Source: Chlamydomonas sphaeroides (Eukaryota > Chlorophyta > Chlorophyceae > Chlamydomonadales > Chlamydomonadaceae). Taken from it: a DNA stretch of 64,000 bases. Of the stretch, positions 44,156-56,100 are shown in pieces (position 1 is the first letter of the stretch; each line of letters opens with the position of its first letter). The DNA is taken from contig BDDC01000017.1 of NCBI GenBank assembly GCA_001662425.1, forward strand, positions 64,255 through 128,254, read 5' to 3'. The position numbers and the translations under genes are program-made. A model generated the notes under the pieces. The model had not been told where the DNA came from, made no database searches, and saw only the letters and a program-made list of their open reading frames with translations.

Positions 44156-47100
44156 TCAGCCCGTGGCTGCGGGCGCCACCGTAGCGCCGTGCGGCCGGCG
44201 CGACGGCGGCGCTTCCCGCGCCGAAGAGGGCCGCTGCGCCGACAGTCGCGGCTGCAGCTGTGCCGGCAGCGCCTGGGCCGGCGGCTGCGGCCGCGAGCCC
44301 CGCGACGGGCGGCTGCTGGTGTCCCGCTCCGCGGGCTCGGCGGGCTCGGCAGGCGGCACGGGGCAGGCGCGGACGAGGTAGGAGCCCTGCGCCTTGCTGC
44401 CCTGCGCCGACACCTGCGCGAGCGACAGGAGCCAAGGCACAAGGGAGCGCAATCAGGCTGGGGCAGCGGAGCGGCCCCACAGCTGCTGCAGCGGCGCGTG
44501 GGCTTGGGTGATGGCTGCGGTCGCCCTCGGCTGCCTGGGGCCCGCGCCGCATCACGCCAACAGCCAGGGCACCCCTGCCAAGCAAGGCGCACCAGCTCAA
44601 ACTGCAGCCGCACGGGTCCGTCCGTCACGTGCGAGTGGCACGTGAGCTCCAGAGGCTCCTTGCCGCCGCCGGCAGCAGCGCCGGAGCCGGCCCGGCGGCT
44701 GCCGTGCGCCAGCAGTGAGGGCGACGCCGGCGGCGTGCCGGTCACCCTGCGCGCGCGCATGGGCAGCAGGGATGGAGTCATGTCGGCGGCGTCGAGGCGG
44801 CAGCGCAATGCAGGCTTTGCGCCTGCGTGGAGCGCAGGCGCGGCGCCTGGGACTGACGCGAGCGCTGACACGAGGGCCCAACACCGGCTTGCGCTCCCGT
44901 GACGCAGCCCCCAGCTCCCAGTGGGAGCAAGAACGTGGCCCAAGCCTGCAACACAGCAGCGCCAGGGAGGGGCGCCGCGTGGCCGGGCACCGGCCTCACC
45001 TTGCGTATGCGGCGCCTGCGTTTGGGAGGCTGGCGGGCAGCGAGGACGCGCCCTGCAGCAGCCCTGCGGCGCGAGGAGCGAACAGCTTTGTCGCTCGGCA
45101 ATTCCAAGGGCCGGCTGGTGGACAAAGCGCCGTGCCGTGCAGGCACGGGCCCTAGCAGCAGCAGTGCAGGCAAGGGCCCTAGCAGTAGCAGCGGGCGGCG
45201 CGACACGCACCCGCCGTGTGCCGGCTGCCACGCTGAGTAGGCGGCGCCGCCGCCGCCGTGACGACGGCGGCGGCCGCCAGAGCCGCGTCCACGGCCTCGG
45301 CGGTGGCCAGCAGCTGCCCTACACGCGCCGCGGCCGCAAGGCGCGCCGCGCGCTGCAGCGCCCTGCCGCGGTACTGCAGGCGGCCCGTGGTGCGGCTGAC
45401 GCTGCCCTGCGGTTGCGCGCGTGTTGGTCGCATGGGGCGGGCAGGCGGCAGTGGGCATGTGGGAGCAAGGAGCAGCACGGCGGTGTGGCGACTGTTGGGA
45501 GGCGAGGGGCACACGCAATGTGGCGTCGCCCTGCCAGCGCAGCATCTGGCAGCTGGGCTTGCAGCGCGGCCCTCAGTCCGTTCCCGGCTGCCGTTGCGCT
45601 GACCCTGCACTTCCCACAACGGCCGCCCACCCATCGAGGCGCAAAAGCAGCGCGCAGCGAGCCGCGCGCGGGGCTGCCCCAGCCATGACCTCGCCCGGCC
45701 CCTTAGCCGCGTGCACCCCAGCCCAACCTGCACGCTACCGACGTCCAGGCAGATGGCGAGCCGGAGCCCCCTCGCCAGCACCACAAGCTCCGGCGGCGGA
45801 CCCAACAGCGGAGCCGACGGCGGCGGCGACGGCAGCGGCGTCACCGCCGTCAGAACGTGCGTGGCAGCGTCCGGCGGCGCGATATCCGCGCCGACGGCAA
45901 GCGACGAAGTTCTGCGAGCGGCCACGGCGCCGCCGGGCGCCACCGGGCCAAGCGGCGCCGCGGGCTCCTTGGCTGCCCAGGGCGGTCGGAGCAGAGCGGG
46001 CGTGGAGCGCAGCGGTCGTGGCCCGCGGCTGCTGTCCGCCCCCGTGGACACGGCCTCCTGCGCTGCCACGGGCGGGGCAGCGGCGCCGCTGCCGTCTAGC
46101 CAGGGCGCAGCGCCCGGCCCCGCTGCTGTCGCGTCGTGTGGCGCCGGCGACACGGCGTGGCCGGCGGCGGCAGTCAGGGCGATGGCGGCGGCGCCATCGC
46201 CAGGCCAGGCAGTCAAGGCGGAGGCGGCAGCCGAGGGTACAGGCTCGCACCACTGGTGGCCATCCCCCGTGACCTCCCCCTGGGTGACGCTGCGGAGGAG
46301 GCCAGCAGCCGAGCCGCGGCCGCTGCCGGAGCCGACGGCGCCGGCCGCCATCAGCGCTCGCGCCACTGCAGCCCGGCCGGAGACGTCGTCGGACGGGGCG
46401 GGCATGGCGCCGCTGACGCCGCCGCTGGCGGCTCCAGCCGAATACGCCCCCAGCTCCCGCCAGCTCGTGAGCTGGTGCAGCTCCGAGGGACACGACCCGG
46501 CGGCGGCCATGGCGGCTATGGAAACCGCTGCCACCCTGGTGGTGACGGCGCTGGCGGCGCCGTCGCGGACTGCGCGGCCGGCTTGGGTCCAGTGCGAGCA
46601 GCGCGCCGAGCCGGCGTGGACGTCCAGCGATGTCCGGACAAAGTTCGCCGTCGGCCCCGCCGCCGCCGCCGCCGTCGACGCCGTACCGCCGGCGCCGCTG
46701 CGCCGATGAATAGATGGCTCCGCATGGCTGCCGCTGCCTTCGCCACCGCCACCGCCGCCTCCGCCGCCGCCGCCCCCACCGCCTCCGCCTCCACCGCCGA
46801 AGCCCGACAGGCGCACAGAGCGCGACAGCGCGCCTAGCGTCCGCCGGCCGCCAGGACCGGACGTGAGCGCGGGAGCCAGCAGGTGCAGCAGCACCCCCTG
46901 CATGCCGCCTGCCGAGCCTCCGCCAGAGGCTGGATGGTGGCTCGGCGAGCAGCTGCTTCGGAACCGGGGCCTGGAGAGCAGCGACGCCGGCAGCGGCGAC
47001 GGCGTCCGGCGGCACGCCTCCGCCGCGTCCAGCGCCCCGGCCGCCGCGGCGGCTGCAGCCGCCAGGCCGACGCCGCTACCCCCCGCCTCTTGCCCGGACG

Positions 47101-50100
47101 ACATAGCAGCAAAGGGGCTGCCGGGAGTACTGCCGCAGTGCGTCAGCCGCCGGCTCTTGGGCAGCAGCGACCAGGTGCCGCCGAGGAGCCGCGGCGACGC
47201 CGGCGGCGACGGCCGCGTCTCACTGCCGCCGCCGCCACCACCGATGGAGGCGCTGCCCCGGTCCGCGGATGGCGCTCGGTACGAGAGCAGCTCGCAGCAG
47301 TACTCGTTCTGCAGCAGCTCCTGCCGCCAGGGCAGGCGCAGCGCCGCGGCCTGCAGGTCGGCGGCCCACGCCATCAGCGCCGCCGCGTCCTCGGCCACCG
47401 CCGTCAGCCGGCCCGTCGCCAGGAACCCGGTGGTCGGCGCCGCCGCCACACCGAGGCTGGCGGCGCCGCCGCCCGTCGACGCCGGCACCGGGTAGCCGCC
47501 GTCCTGTGTGCTGAGGTACAGCGGACCCCAGCCGGCAGCGGCAGCGCCGCCGGCCTGGGCGCGCCCGGCGGTGGCGCTGCCGCGGCGGCCGGCGCTGGCG
47601 CTGCCGTCGCCGGTGGCGCCGGCACGCAGCGTGGCCAGGCGCTGCATGGCGGCCAGGCAGGTGCGGAGGGCCTCGCCGCCCACCTCGAGGTTCCAAGCCA
47701 GGATGGCGCCGGCTCCCTGCGGGGCAAGGGCATGGAGCTAGCGCGTGGGTTTCGCAAGCCGCAGCCGCAGCCGCAGGGCAGAGCCGCTGGCAGCAAGCCG
47801 CGCCAGCCAGGTGGGGCCTCCTGCTGTCGCCCGTGTCCGCGCCCGCTCCGGCCGCGGGGTCAGGGGTTGCGCCAGCAGCAGCAGCAGCAGGGCGTACGGC
47901 AGCCTGCTGCAGGGCCTCCTGCCCGTGCCCGTGCCGCCAGCCTCCTTCCCCCTCCTGCCCTGCTCCTCCTCCCCCGCACCCACCTGCACTTGCACCTCCG
48001 CGACCGCCAGCGCGCCGCCCCGCAGCGGCGCCGCCGGCGAGCCCATCAGCGTGCAGCGCCCCGCGCGGCTGAGCGGCGGCTGCAGCACCAGCCGCGCCGT
48101 GAAGAGCTCGCACGGCCCGCCCGTGAGCTGGTACAGCGGGATCCCGGGGCTAGGCCCTGGACTCCACAGCGCCAGCGGCGGCGGCGCGGCGGCGCCGCCG
48201 GCTACCGCGGCGGCGGCGGCGATGGCGGCGTGACCGGCAGAGCTGTAGCCTGTTGTCATAACGTTGGCGGCGGATGCGGCGACGGCAGCGGTGGCCGATG
48301 AGGTGTTTGCTGGCGTTGAGAGGGGACCTATGGGAGGGCTGGCGCGCGGCGGGGTGGTTGGGTGCGGCGGGCGACTGTGGACCAGCTGCTGCGCGGCGTC
48401 CGGGGCCGTTACGACGCCGCCGTCGCCAGAGGCCGCGCCATGCTGCAGCAGCGGCGCCGCGTGGGAACCCAGGGCCCGATCTCCTCCTGGCGCCGATGGA
48501 TCGGACAGTCCGAGGCGGAACCAGTCCGTGGCTCCCGCCACCGTCGCCGCTCCTGCGGCGGCGGCCGTGGAGCCGGCGGCCGCCTCCACGGCAAGGCCCA
48601 GCGGCGACGTCACGCAAGCGCCGGCGGCGCCAGGCAGCAGCGGCGGTGCGGTTGGCGGCGCGAGCTGCGGCAGCTCGCTGATCTCGCACAGGGGCAGCAG
48701 CAGGCAGCCGGCGCCCTCCAGCGCCGGCGGCGTCGACGGGTATTGCAGCGGGGCTTGCACGGGCGCTGGCGGCAGCGGCTGCGGCTGCGGCGGGTGCCGT
48801 GGCGGTGGCGCCATGCAGGGCTGCGGCTGCGGCGGCGCGGGGCCATCGCCGCCGGCAAAGTGGCCCATGTATAGCATGCCCAAGGAGCTGTTGGCCTTGA
48901 ACGCGCCCTGCGTGGGTCGGGGCGGAGTAGGGCCGGCCGATTGGCGATGCTTGGTATGGGCAGGTTGTGAGCAGCGGCGTCCCTCCAAAGGGACCCGAGC
49001 ACGCGGTAGGGCAGAGGCGCGTGTGGCGCGTGTGGCGCGCCCAGGGGGCCTCCGCTCAAACCCAGTACCGCTGGGGCACGTGCCGGGCCGCACCCGCGCC
49101 AGCAGCCTCCGCCGTGCGGCCTCGCTCATCATGACGCAGCCTCCGGGACCAGCGTTGGAGACCTGCAGCAGCGGCGGCAGACGGCATTGCGCATGGGCGA
49201 TAGGCGGGGCGGGAGGATGTGTTTTGTTGCCATGCAAGTAGCAGGGGCGCATGGGGGAGATGGGCCGGGAGGCTTGAGGCCTGTAGCCTGCATGGGAGGG
49301 CATGGGAGGTGAATCGCGGGATGGCACGTGCGGCGTGGGTGCTGGGGCGGGCTCCTCGAGCAGGGCCCAAGCGCACGAGCGCCACCAAAGCGCAAGGGTG
49401 CCACAGCGCCGCACACCCACCTCCCGGGCCACCGCCATGAAGACGCCGCTGTAGGCCGCCCTGCCGCTGGCCCGGTTTAGTGCCACCTCGGCCTCGCTGT
49501 GCAGGCCGCTGTGCAGGCCCAGCCGCAGCCGCAGGCCGCTGCAGGCGGGTGGGCGCGGGCGCGATTGCAGGAACTCGTTCGGCAGAGTGAGCAGAAAGAA
49601 GGGGTGGGCCCGTGGGGTGGGCTCAACATGCCATCGGCGAGGCCGGGCAGGTCTACGAGCCCTCGCTGTCCGCTGGCTGGCTTGCAATCCACTTGCAGCG
49701 CCCTAGCCCCTTCCGCCTGACAGTCGCTACTTTGGACGCGAGGGCCGTCCGGCGGTCCCCAGCACGTGCGCGGTACGCACCGGTGAATGAGCAGCGCCTC
49801 GGGGTTGCGGCCGTTGGCTGGGTGCCACAGCCGCCGCATGTACGACATGTACGACACCTGTACGGCAGCCAGTGGCATGACGGTTAGGCACGAGGAGACG
49901 TCGCGGCAAGACGCGCCGCCTCGCCGGCGGCTCGCACACGCACGAAGGGACGGGTGAGATGGGCGGCCTCCGCGACTGCGCCCCGATTCGTGCGCCAGCC
50001 CTCGCGTCCTAGGCATTGGAGTCGATAGAGCCTATGTTGAACCGTCAAAGTTCCATATGATGCACAATGAGGTGCGCCGGCTTCATATCACGACAGGGCG

Positions 50101-53100
50101 CACCGTGGGCTCAGCCAGGGTCACGGGCGACCCTGGCCCAAAGGTGCCGCCTCCGCCGCCTCGGCCCGACGACGACATCCCCCCAGCTGCCTGCTGGCCC
50201 TGGCTCGGGAAGCTGGCGGCGGCGCCGCCGGGCGCCGCCGCCGCCTCGGCGCCGGGGGAGAAGCGGTCGTGGGGTGCCGCCAGAAAGTCCGCGCCGTCGC
50301 CCTGGTCCATCTCTGCGGCGAACACGAGCGGCAGCGCAGCGCAGGAGAGCGCGAGGCGCTCGTCCCTCGGCCCCGCGCAACGCAGGAGAGCGAGGCGCTC
50401 GTCGTGGCGGCCGGCCCCGGCACTCGCGCGGGCTGCTTGTGCGCGGGAGGGCCTCGCGACGAACGCCCAGCACCGCTAGCGCACTGCCGCATGCACGCCC
50501 ACCATCTAGCCCGCCACGCGCCCCAGTGCGCCCCTGCCCCCAGCGCAACACCGCCGGCGGTGCCCGCACCTTCAGGGCCAGGAAAGGCCGCCGTGTGCTG
50601 CTGCTGGCCGCCACGCGCCGGGCTAGACGTGAGCAGTCGGCTCTGACTCCTGCGCGCCAGGGCCTGCACCGCGGCCGGCGCCGAGCCGGCGAAGCCGCCG
50701 GCGCCGGCCGAGGCGGCGGCGGACGACGCCGCGGTCGCGGACGCCGTCGAGCCGCCGCCGCTGTCCAGGGCGCGCGTGTGCCGGCGGCGAAAGGGCTCCA
50801 CGCTAGAGTGCGGGCCTGCGGTGCGGCGGCGGCGGGGGGCAACCGGCGAGCAGATGGGTACGGGGATCGTCTGCTCACGCAGGCCAGCCGCCCGCCGTCA
50901 GCAACGACCCTGTGCAAGCGGAGAGCTGCAAGCACGGCGCCGGCGCTGGCGTGCCCACAGCTGCAGCCCCAGCATGGCAGCCGCACCCCTGCATCGCGGG
51001 AGCGAGCGCCCACCTCCCAAGCGGCCCCGGCCGCGTGCGACGATAGGGCTGGAGATCTGTAGCGCTTGGGGCCGCGCCGGCGGCGGCGCCGTGTGTCCGT
51101 CCGCCAGCGCACCCCGCGTCAGGTAGGCCAGAGGCGCCGACGCCGATGCAGCCAGTGCCTGCCGGTGGCTGGAGGCGGAGAGGCTGTGCGCGCTGGCGTC
51201 GGACGGCGCCGGCATGTTGCCCAGGGCCTCGATGTAGCCGCGCCCCGAGACGACCGTGGGCAAGAGGGACGTGAAGGCCGGGTTGGTGGCCATCGTGGGG
51301 GAGGCCTGCGTCAGGGAGGCTGGCAGGGCCCGCGTGCCCGGCGAGGAGGCGCCTCCGCGAGCCGAGCGGGGGCGGGGGCTGCCGCTGGCGGCGCGCAGCG
51401 TGCGGCTGACGGCGTTCGGCTGCGGTGACGGCCGCGCCGGACCGGGCCGGGTTGACGCCCGACAGGATGGCGCCAGAAGTAGCGGTGGCGGGTGCTGGGC
51501 GTTGTCGGAGAGGGCCGCGGCGCGGCGTGCTCCGGGCGATGTTGCTGCGGTGGGCCACGGGTTGGGGGCGCCCCAGCCCTGCGGCAACCGGGGGCGGCAC
51601 GGCAGGTCCATTATGGGTCCATTATGGGTCCATTATGGGCTAGGACGCCACGCGGCTGCGCTCAAGCCCCGCGCAAGGCACAGGCCTCTCGCCACACGCA
51701 CCTGCGTGCCGTTGGGCGCGCCTCGCCGGTGGGCGCAAGGGAGCATGGGTGCAGCACGCAAGGACGCAAGCGACACGCCCTCGCGGCGCGCAGCCCCTTG
51801 CGTGTCGCGCCAGCAAGCCCCCGCCGCTCAGCCTCACCTCCTGCACGCCCGGTGCCTCCGGCCCCAGCGCCCACGCCTCGGGCTCCTCCTCCTGCGCCGC
51901 CTCACAGCGGCCATTCAACTGCGGCAGCAGCCCGCCCAGCCGCGTCCGCGCCCGCGCCGCGGACGCCACCTCGGGTCCCCGCGCCTCCAGCCCCGGTGCC
52001 TGCGCCTGCGATGATGACGGCGTGCCGACAGCTTCCTTGGCCAGGCGGCTGAGCGCCAGCGACGCCGACGTCGGGCGCCCGCGCAGGCCGGCGGCGGTGC
52101 TGCCGCTGCTGAAGCTGCGAGACAGCCACAGCCTGCTCGTTCCAGGCGCTGGCGTCAGGCCGGATGATGCCAACGCGTCGGCCTTGGGCCGGCCTTTGAG
52201 CCGCGCCAGCGTGCCCGTGGCCGCGGCGCTGGAGCGGTCCACGCTGGGGTCGGCGTCCGTGTCCGGCCCCAGGTCCGTGTCCGAGGGGCGCTCCATCGCA
52301 TCGCGACCGTCAAAGCGGTTCAGGCTGCGTGCCTGGCGGAACGACTTCCAGGGCCGCGTGAGCTGCGGCAGCAGCGGCGGCGGTCGGCCGGCCAGCCCGT
52401 CGGCGTCATCACCGCCGTCGCTGTCACCGTCGCCGTCGGCCTGCTCCTCGTCGCCCGCATCGTACACGGCAGGCGACAGGTTGAAGAGGCCGGACAACGG
52501 ATTGCCTAGGTTGCCCAGCCGCAGCGCATCGCGGCCGGGCCGGTGGTCGTGCAGGGCCACGGCGTCTGCGCACACGGAAGGGCGACCAGGGAGCGGGCGA
52601 GCGGCATCCCGGTGTGTGAAATGGAGGCCACGTGGTTTGCCGAGTGACAGCAGCAGCCTATGCCGGCCCAGCAGGTGTGCGTGCTGCTCTTAGGCGTACG
52701 ACGCAAGAGCACGTCCGGCAAGGGTGGCGCCACCTCGCGCCCCCGGAGCACCGGGGCGCGAGCAGGGCGGCTGCCCGCCGGCCAGTGGCCAACCGCCCTC
52801 GCATCTTTGTCGATCCGGTTGATAGAGTGTATCGAGGCGACTCAGAAATGTGTGGAGAGAATCAACACGAGCCACGAGAGCCCACACCAAGGCTCGCGCC
52901 AGCCCCAGACTCGCCTTGCAAGCTGCTGCGCAGAAAGTGCTCGCTGGTCCTCCCTCGCCGCCGCCGGTTGGTGAGCGCGCTGCGGGGGCGGGCGGCGGTT
53001 CGCGCCGGAATGGGCACGAGGGCGCGAGTGGCGGGCGCCCGTACGGCCGGCCCCAGGGTCCCAGGGCGCCCGGCAGCATCCATCATGACCCAAGCGGCCA

Positions 53101-56100
53101 GCGGCCTGCGCACTGCCTAATGCCAGGCTCGCATCCCGCCTGCCCGCCGCAGCCATCAGCGCGCTGCATGCCCAGCGCACTCACACTGCCGGCATGGCGT
53201 ACGCGGGCGCCGCCTCGGGCCGCGCCAGCAGCTGCTCCGGCCACTCCAGGCCCAGCAGGACGACCTGCATGTGCGAGTGCGTGCGGTGCCGGCAGCCTCA
53301 GCCCTAGCTAGGGCTGCCGCAGACGCGCCCCAGCGGCGGCGACGAACGCTGGAGAGGTACGGCCTTTGCTGGGGGGCGCAGCTATCTAATCAGGCCAGCT
53401 ACCGGTCGCCACCCAGCGGGCTTGTGGCGTGTTGTCGGCAGCGCACGACGGCCACTACCACCGCCGTGCCCGCATGTGAACCTGCGCGGGCCACTTCCCT
53501 CGTCCCCTGCCCGCAGCGCCGCCCGCCATGACTGTGGGCCGCCAGCCCACCTGCAGGCTCAGCGCAAAGTTGAGCGCCGCATCCGGGCTGTCGAAGGCGG
53601 CTATGAAGGCGTCACCCTGCGGCCAGGCAGGAGGGCGGGCGGCGGCAGCGCGGCCCAGAAGCAGGGTGGCGCGGCAGGTCGTCGGGGTGGCAAGGGTCGT
53701 GCATCGGCCGGCGGCAGCAGCTGGGCCGAGGCGGGCGCTGCAGCACCGCCCCGCCAGCGTGCCAGGACCGCGAGCCGACCGCGGGGCACCGCCCGGCGCT
53801 CGCCACCCGAGCGCCAGCCGCCAGCGGTGTTCACTTGGGGCTAGCGACGTCACAGCGTGTTCAAGTGTTAGGTGAAGACGGAACCCCACACACGGCACAG
53901 CACAGCTAAGGGTTGAGGGTTGAGGGTCACAGCGTGTGTGTTAACGGAATTGCACAGCGTGTTCCAGTGGTGTCACCTCTGGGCGCACCTCTGTGGCGCT
54001 CTCGTAGCCGCGGTGCTGCAGCAGCAGGTGGCGCACCGCCATGCTGCGGACACGGGGGAAGGGGAGGCAAGGGCCGGCGAGCGCAGTAGGCAACGCGAGC
54101 GCGCGCGCCGCGGCGCCGTGCGATGGGGCGCACGCCGGGCCGCCTTGTCGTACTCCTGCACCCCTGTACGGCAGGCCCTGCCGTTGCCGTACCTGTGCAG
54201 CCGGACCGAGTGGTCCATGACATCCGCGGCCAGCACCTCCCACAGCGTGGTGCTGTCGGCGATGTCTGCGGGCCGCGGCGACACGGCAGCAAACGGGGGA
54301 GCAGCTCGCAGGCCTCCCTTCGCCCAAACGCGGCGCTCGCGTCCCCGCTTGTGGCCCAACCTCGGCTTCCCTGCCGCCTCCCCGCCTCTGTCGTGAGGGC
54401 GCGAGGCCCCAGCCTGCATGCCCGCCTGGTACGCGCCCACCGCCCCAGCCCCAGCGCACCGCTGAGCAGCAGCGTGGTGTCAGGCCCAAGACCCGGCGCA
54501 CGCCGCGTGCCGTAGCGGCGCCAGCCGCGCAGCGAAAAGTCCCTCCGCAGCAGCACCCCGCCCGCCGCAATCAGCAGCCCGATGCCCGCAAGCGCCACTA
54601 GCGTCACGCCCCACTCGGGCAGCCGGCCGCTGCTGGATGAGCCGCCGCCGGGCGCGGCCTCGCCCGACGGTGGCGGCGCAGTAGCGCCGCGCAGCGGGCG
54701 CGGCGGCGGCGGCGCGGCGGGCGGCGGGAGGTTGACGGAGCGGCGGTAGAGGCTCGGCAGGCCGGGGTTGGCAGAGGCGTCGAAGGCGGCTGCCAGGGAG
54801 GCCTGTGTGGCCGCCAGCTGGGCGGCGAGGCGGGCGCCATCGGTGGCGAGCGAGAGGTCCAGGAGCTCGCCAAAGATGCGGCTGAAGGGCATGGGAGCAT
54901 GGGGACGGGGGACTTGGGGCAGCGCACTTTACAGACCGGAGCGCTTGGGTGATCTTGTGTGGTGGCGGGTGGGAGGGCGCAAGAGCACGCGGCGGCAGGG
55001 AGGCTTGTGCCGAGTCGAACGCTGCGCTGCCTCCCCCGGCCGGCGAGGGGCCTCCGGCAGTACCGGTACCTGTACTCCCGTGCGCCCTACCTATACTCCT
55101 CGTGCCCCGGCAGCCGCAGCTCGTGCGCTACGTTGGTGCCTGATATGGACGCGTTGAGCGCGGCTAGAACCGCCACCGCGTCGCCCGGGTCGTAGCCGGC
55201 GGCCGCCCACAGCCCCGGATCCAGCTGTGAGGTACGGATGGGAGCCGCCGCTGCAGGTGGGAAGGCGGGCGGCCGCGATCAAAGGCGCGGTCCAAGTTGG
55301 GGATCAGCGGGCACGCCGTAACGCCGCGGGTGCCTCACGTCGCAGGGCTCCGCTGTCGCAGTGGCTGATAGCCGCGACCGACTCACGGCCACCCCGACCC
55401 CTGGCCTCGGCTGTCAGTGCCTCAACCCCAGGAGAGCTCTTGCGCACCCAAGCCGGCTGGCCAGCCACTTCGCCGGCTCGCTCACTGGTGTTGGGGCTGA
55501 GCAGCGCCGCCAGCGCCTGCTGTGACGGCGCTGCTAGGTCGGACGCCAGGTAGTACGACAACAGCGTCTGTACGACGCCATTCAGCGGGAGGCCGCCGCC
55601 GCCGCCGCCTCCCCCAGGGCCCGCCTGAGTTGGCGGATGGCGGCAAGTGGCAGGATAAGGCATGGTGCGCGCCGTGCTGATGTGGGTCTCGGAGACGCCA
55701 ATGCGTCGCAGCATTGCGGCCGGGCCGGCTCTGGGCCACCGCGCTGTGCTGCACCTGGGCGTCACTCACCGGCGGCAGTACGACGCCCGCCAGCGTGGCG
55801 TCCAGGTACGGCGCGCGGTTGACCGGCCGCTCCATCCCGTACTGCGGCCCGGTACGGCAGTCACGAATTGACAGGGGCAAGCGAGGCAGGTGGGCTAGCA
55901 AGGCTGGTCCTCGAGGCACAGAAGGCCAGGGGCTCGGGTCAGGTTGTAGCCCTCACGTTGGCGCGGGAAACAAAAACGAGCAGCCAAGGCCACAGACCTC
56001 ACCTCGTCCACCGTGGTCGAGACCGCCAGCCGACACAGCGAGCGGCTGCAGTTCATCAGCCGCATCGACGTCAGCTGGCCAGCCGACGCCAGCGGCGGCG

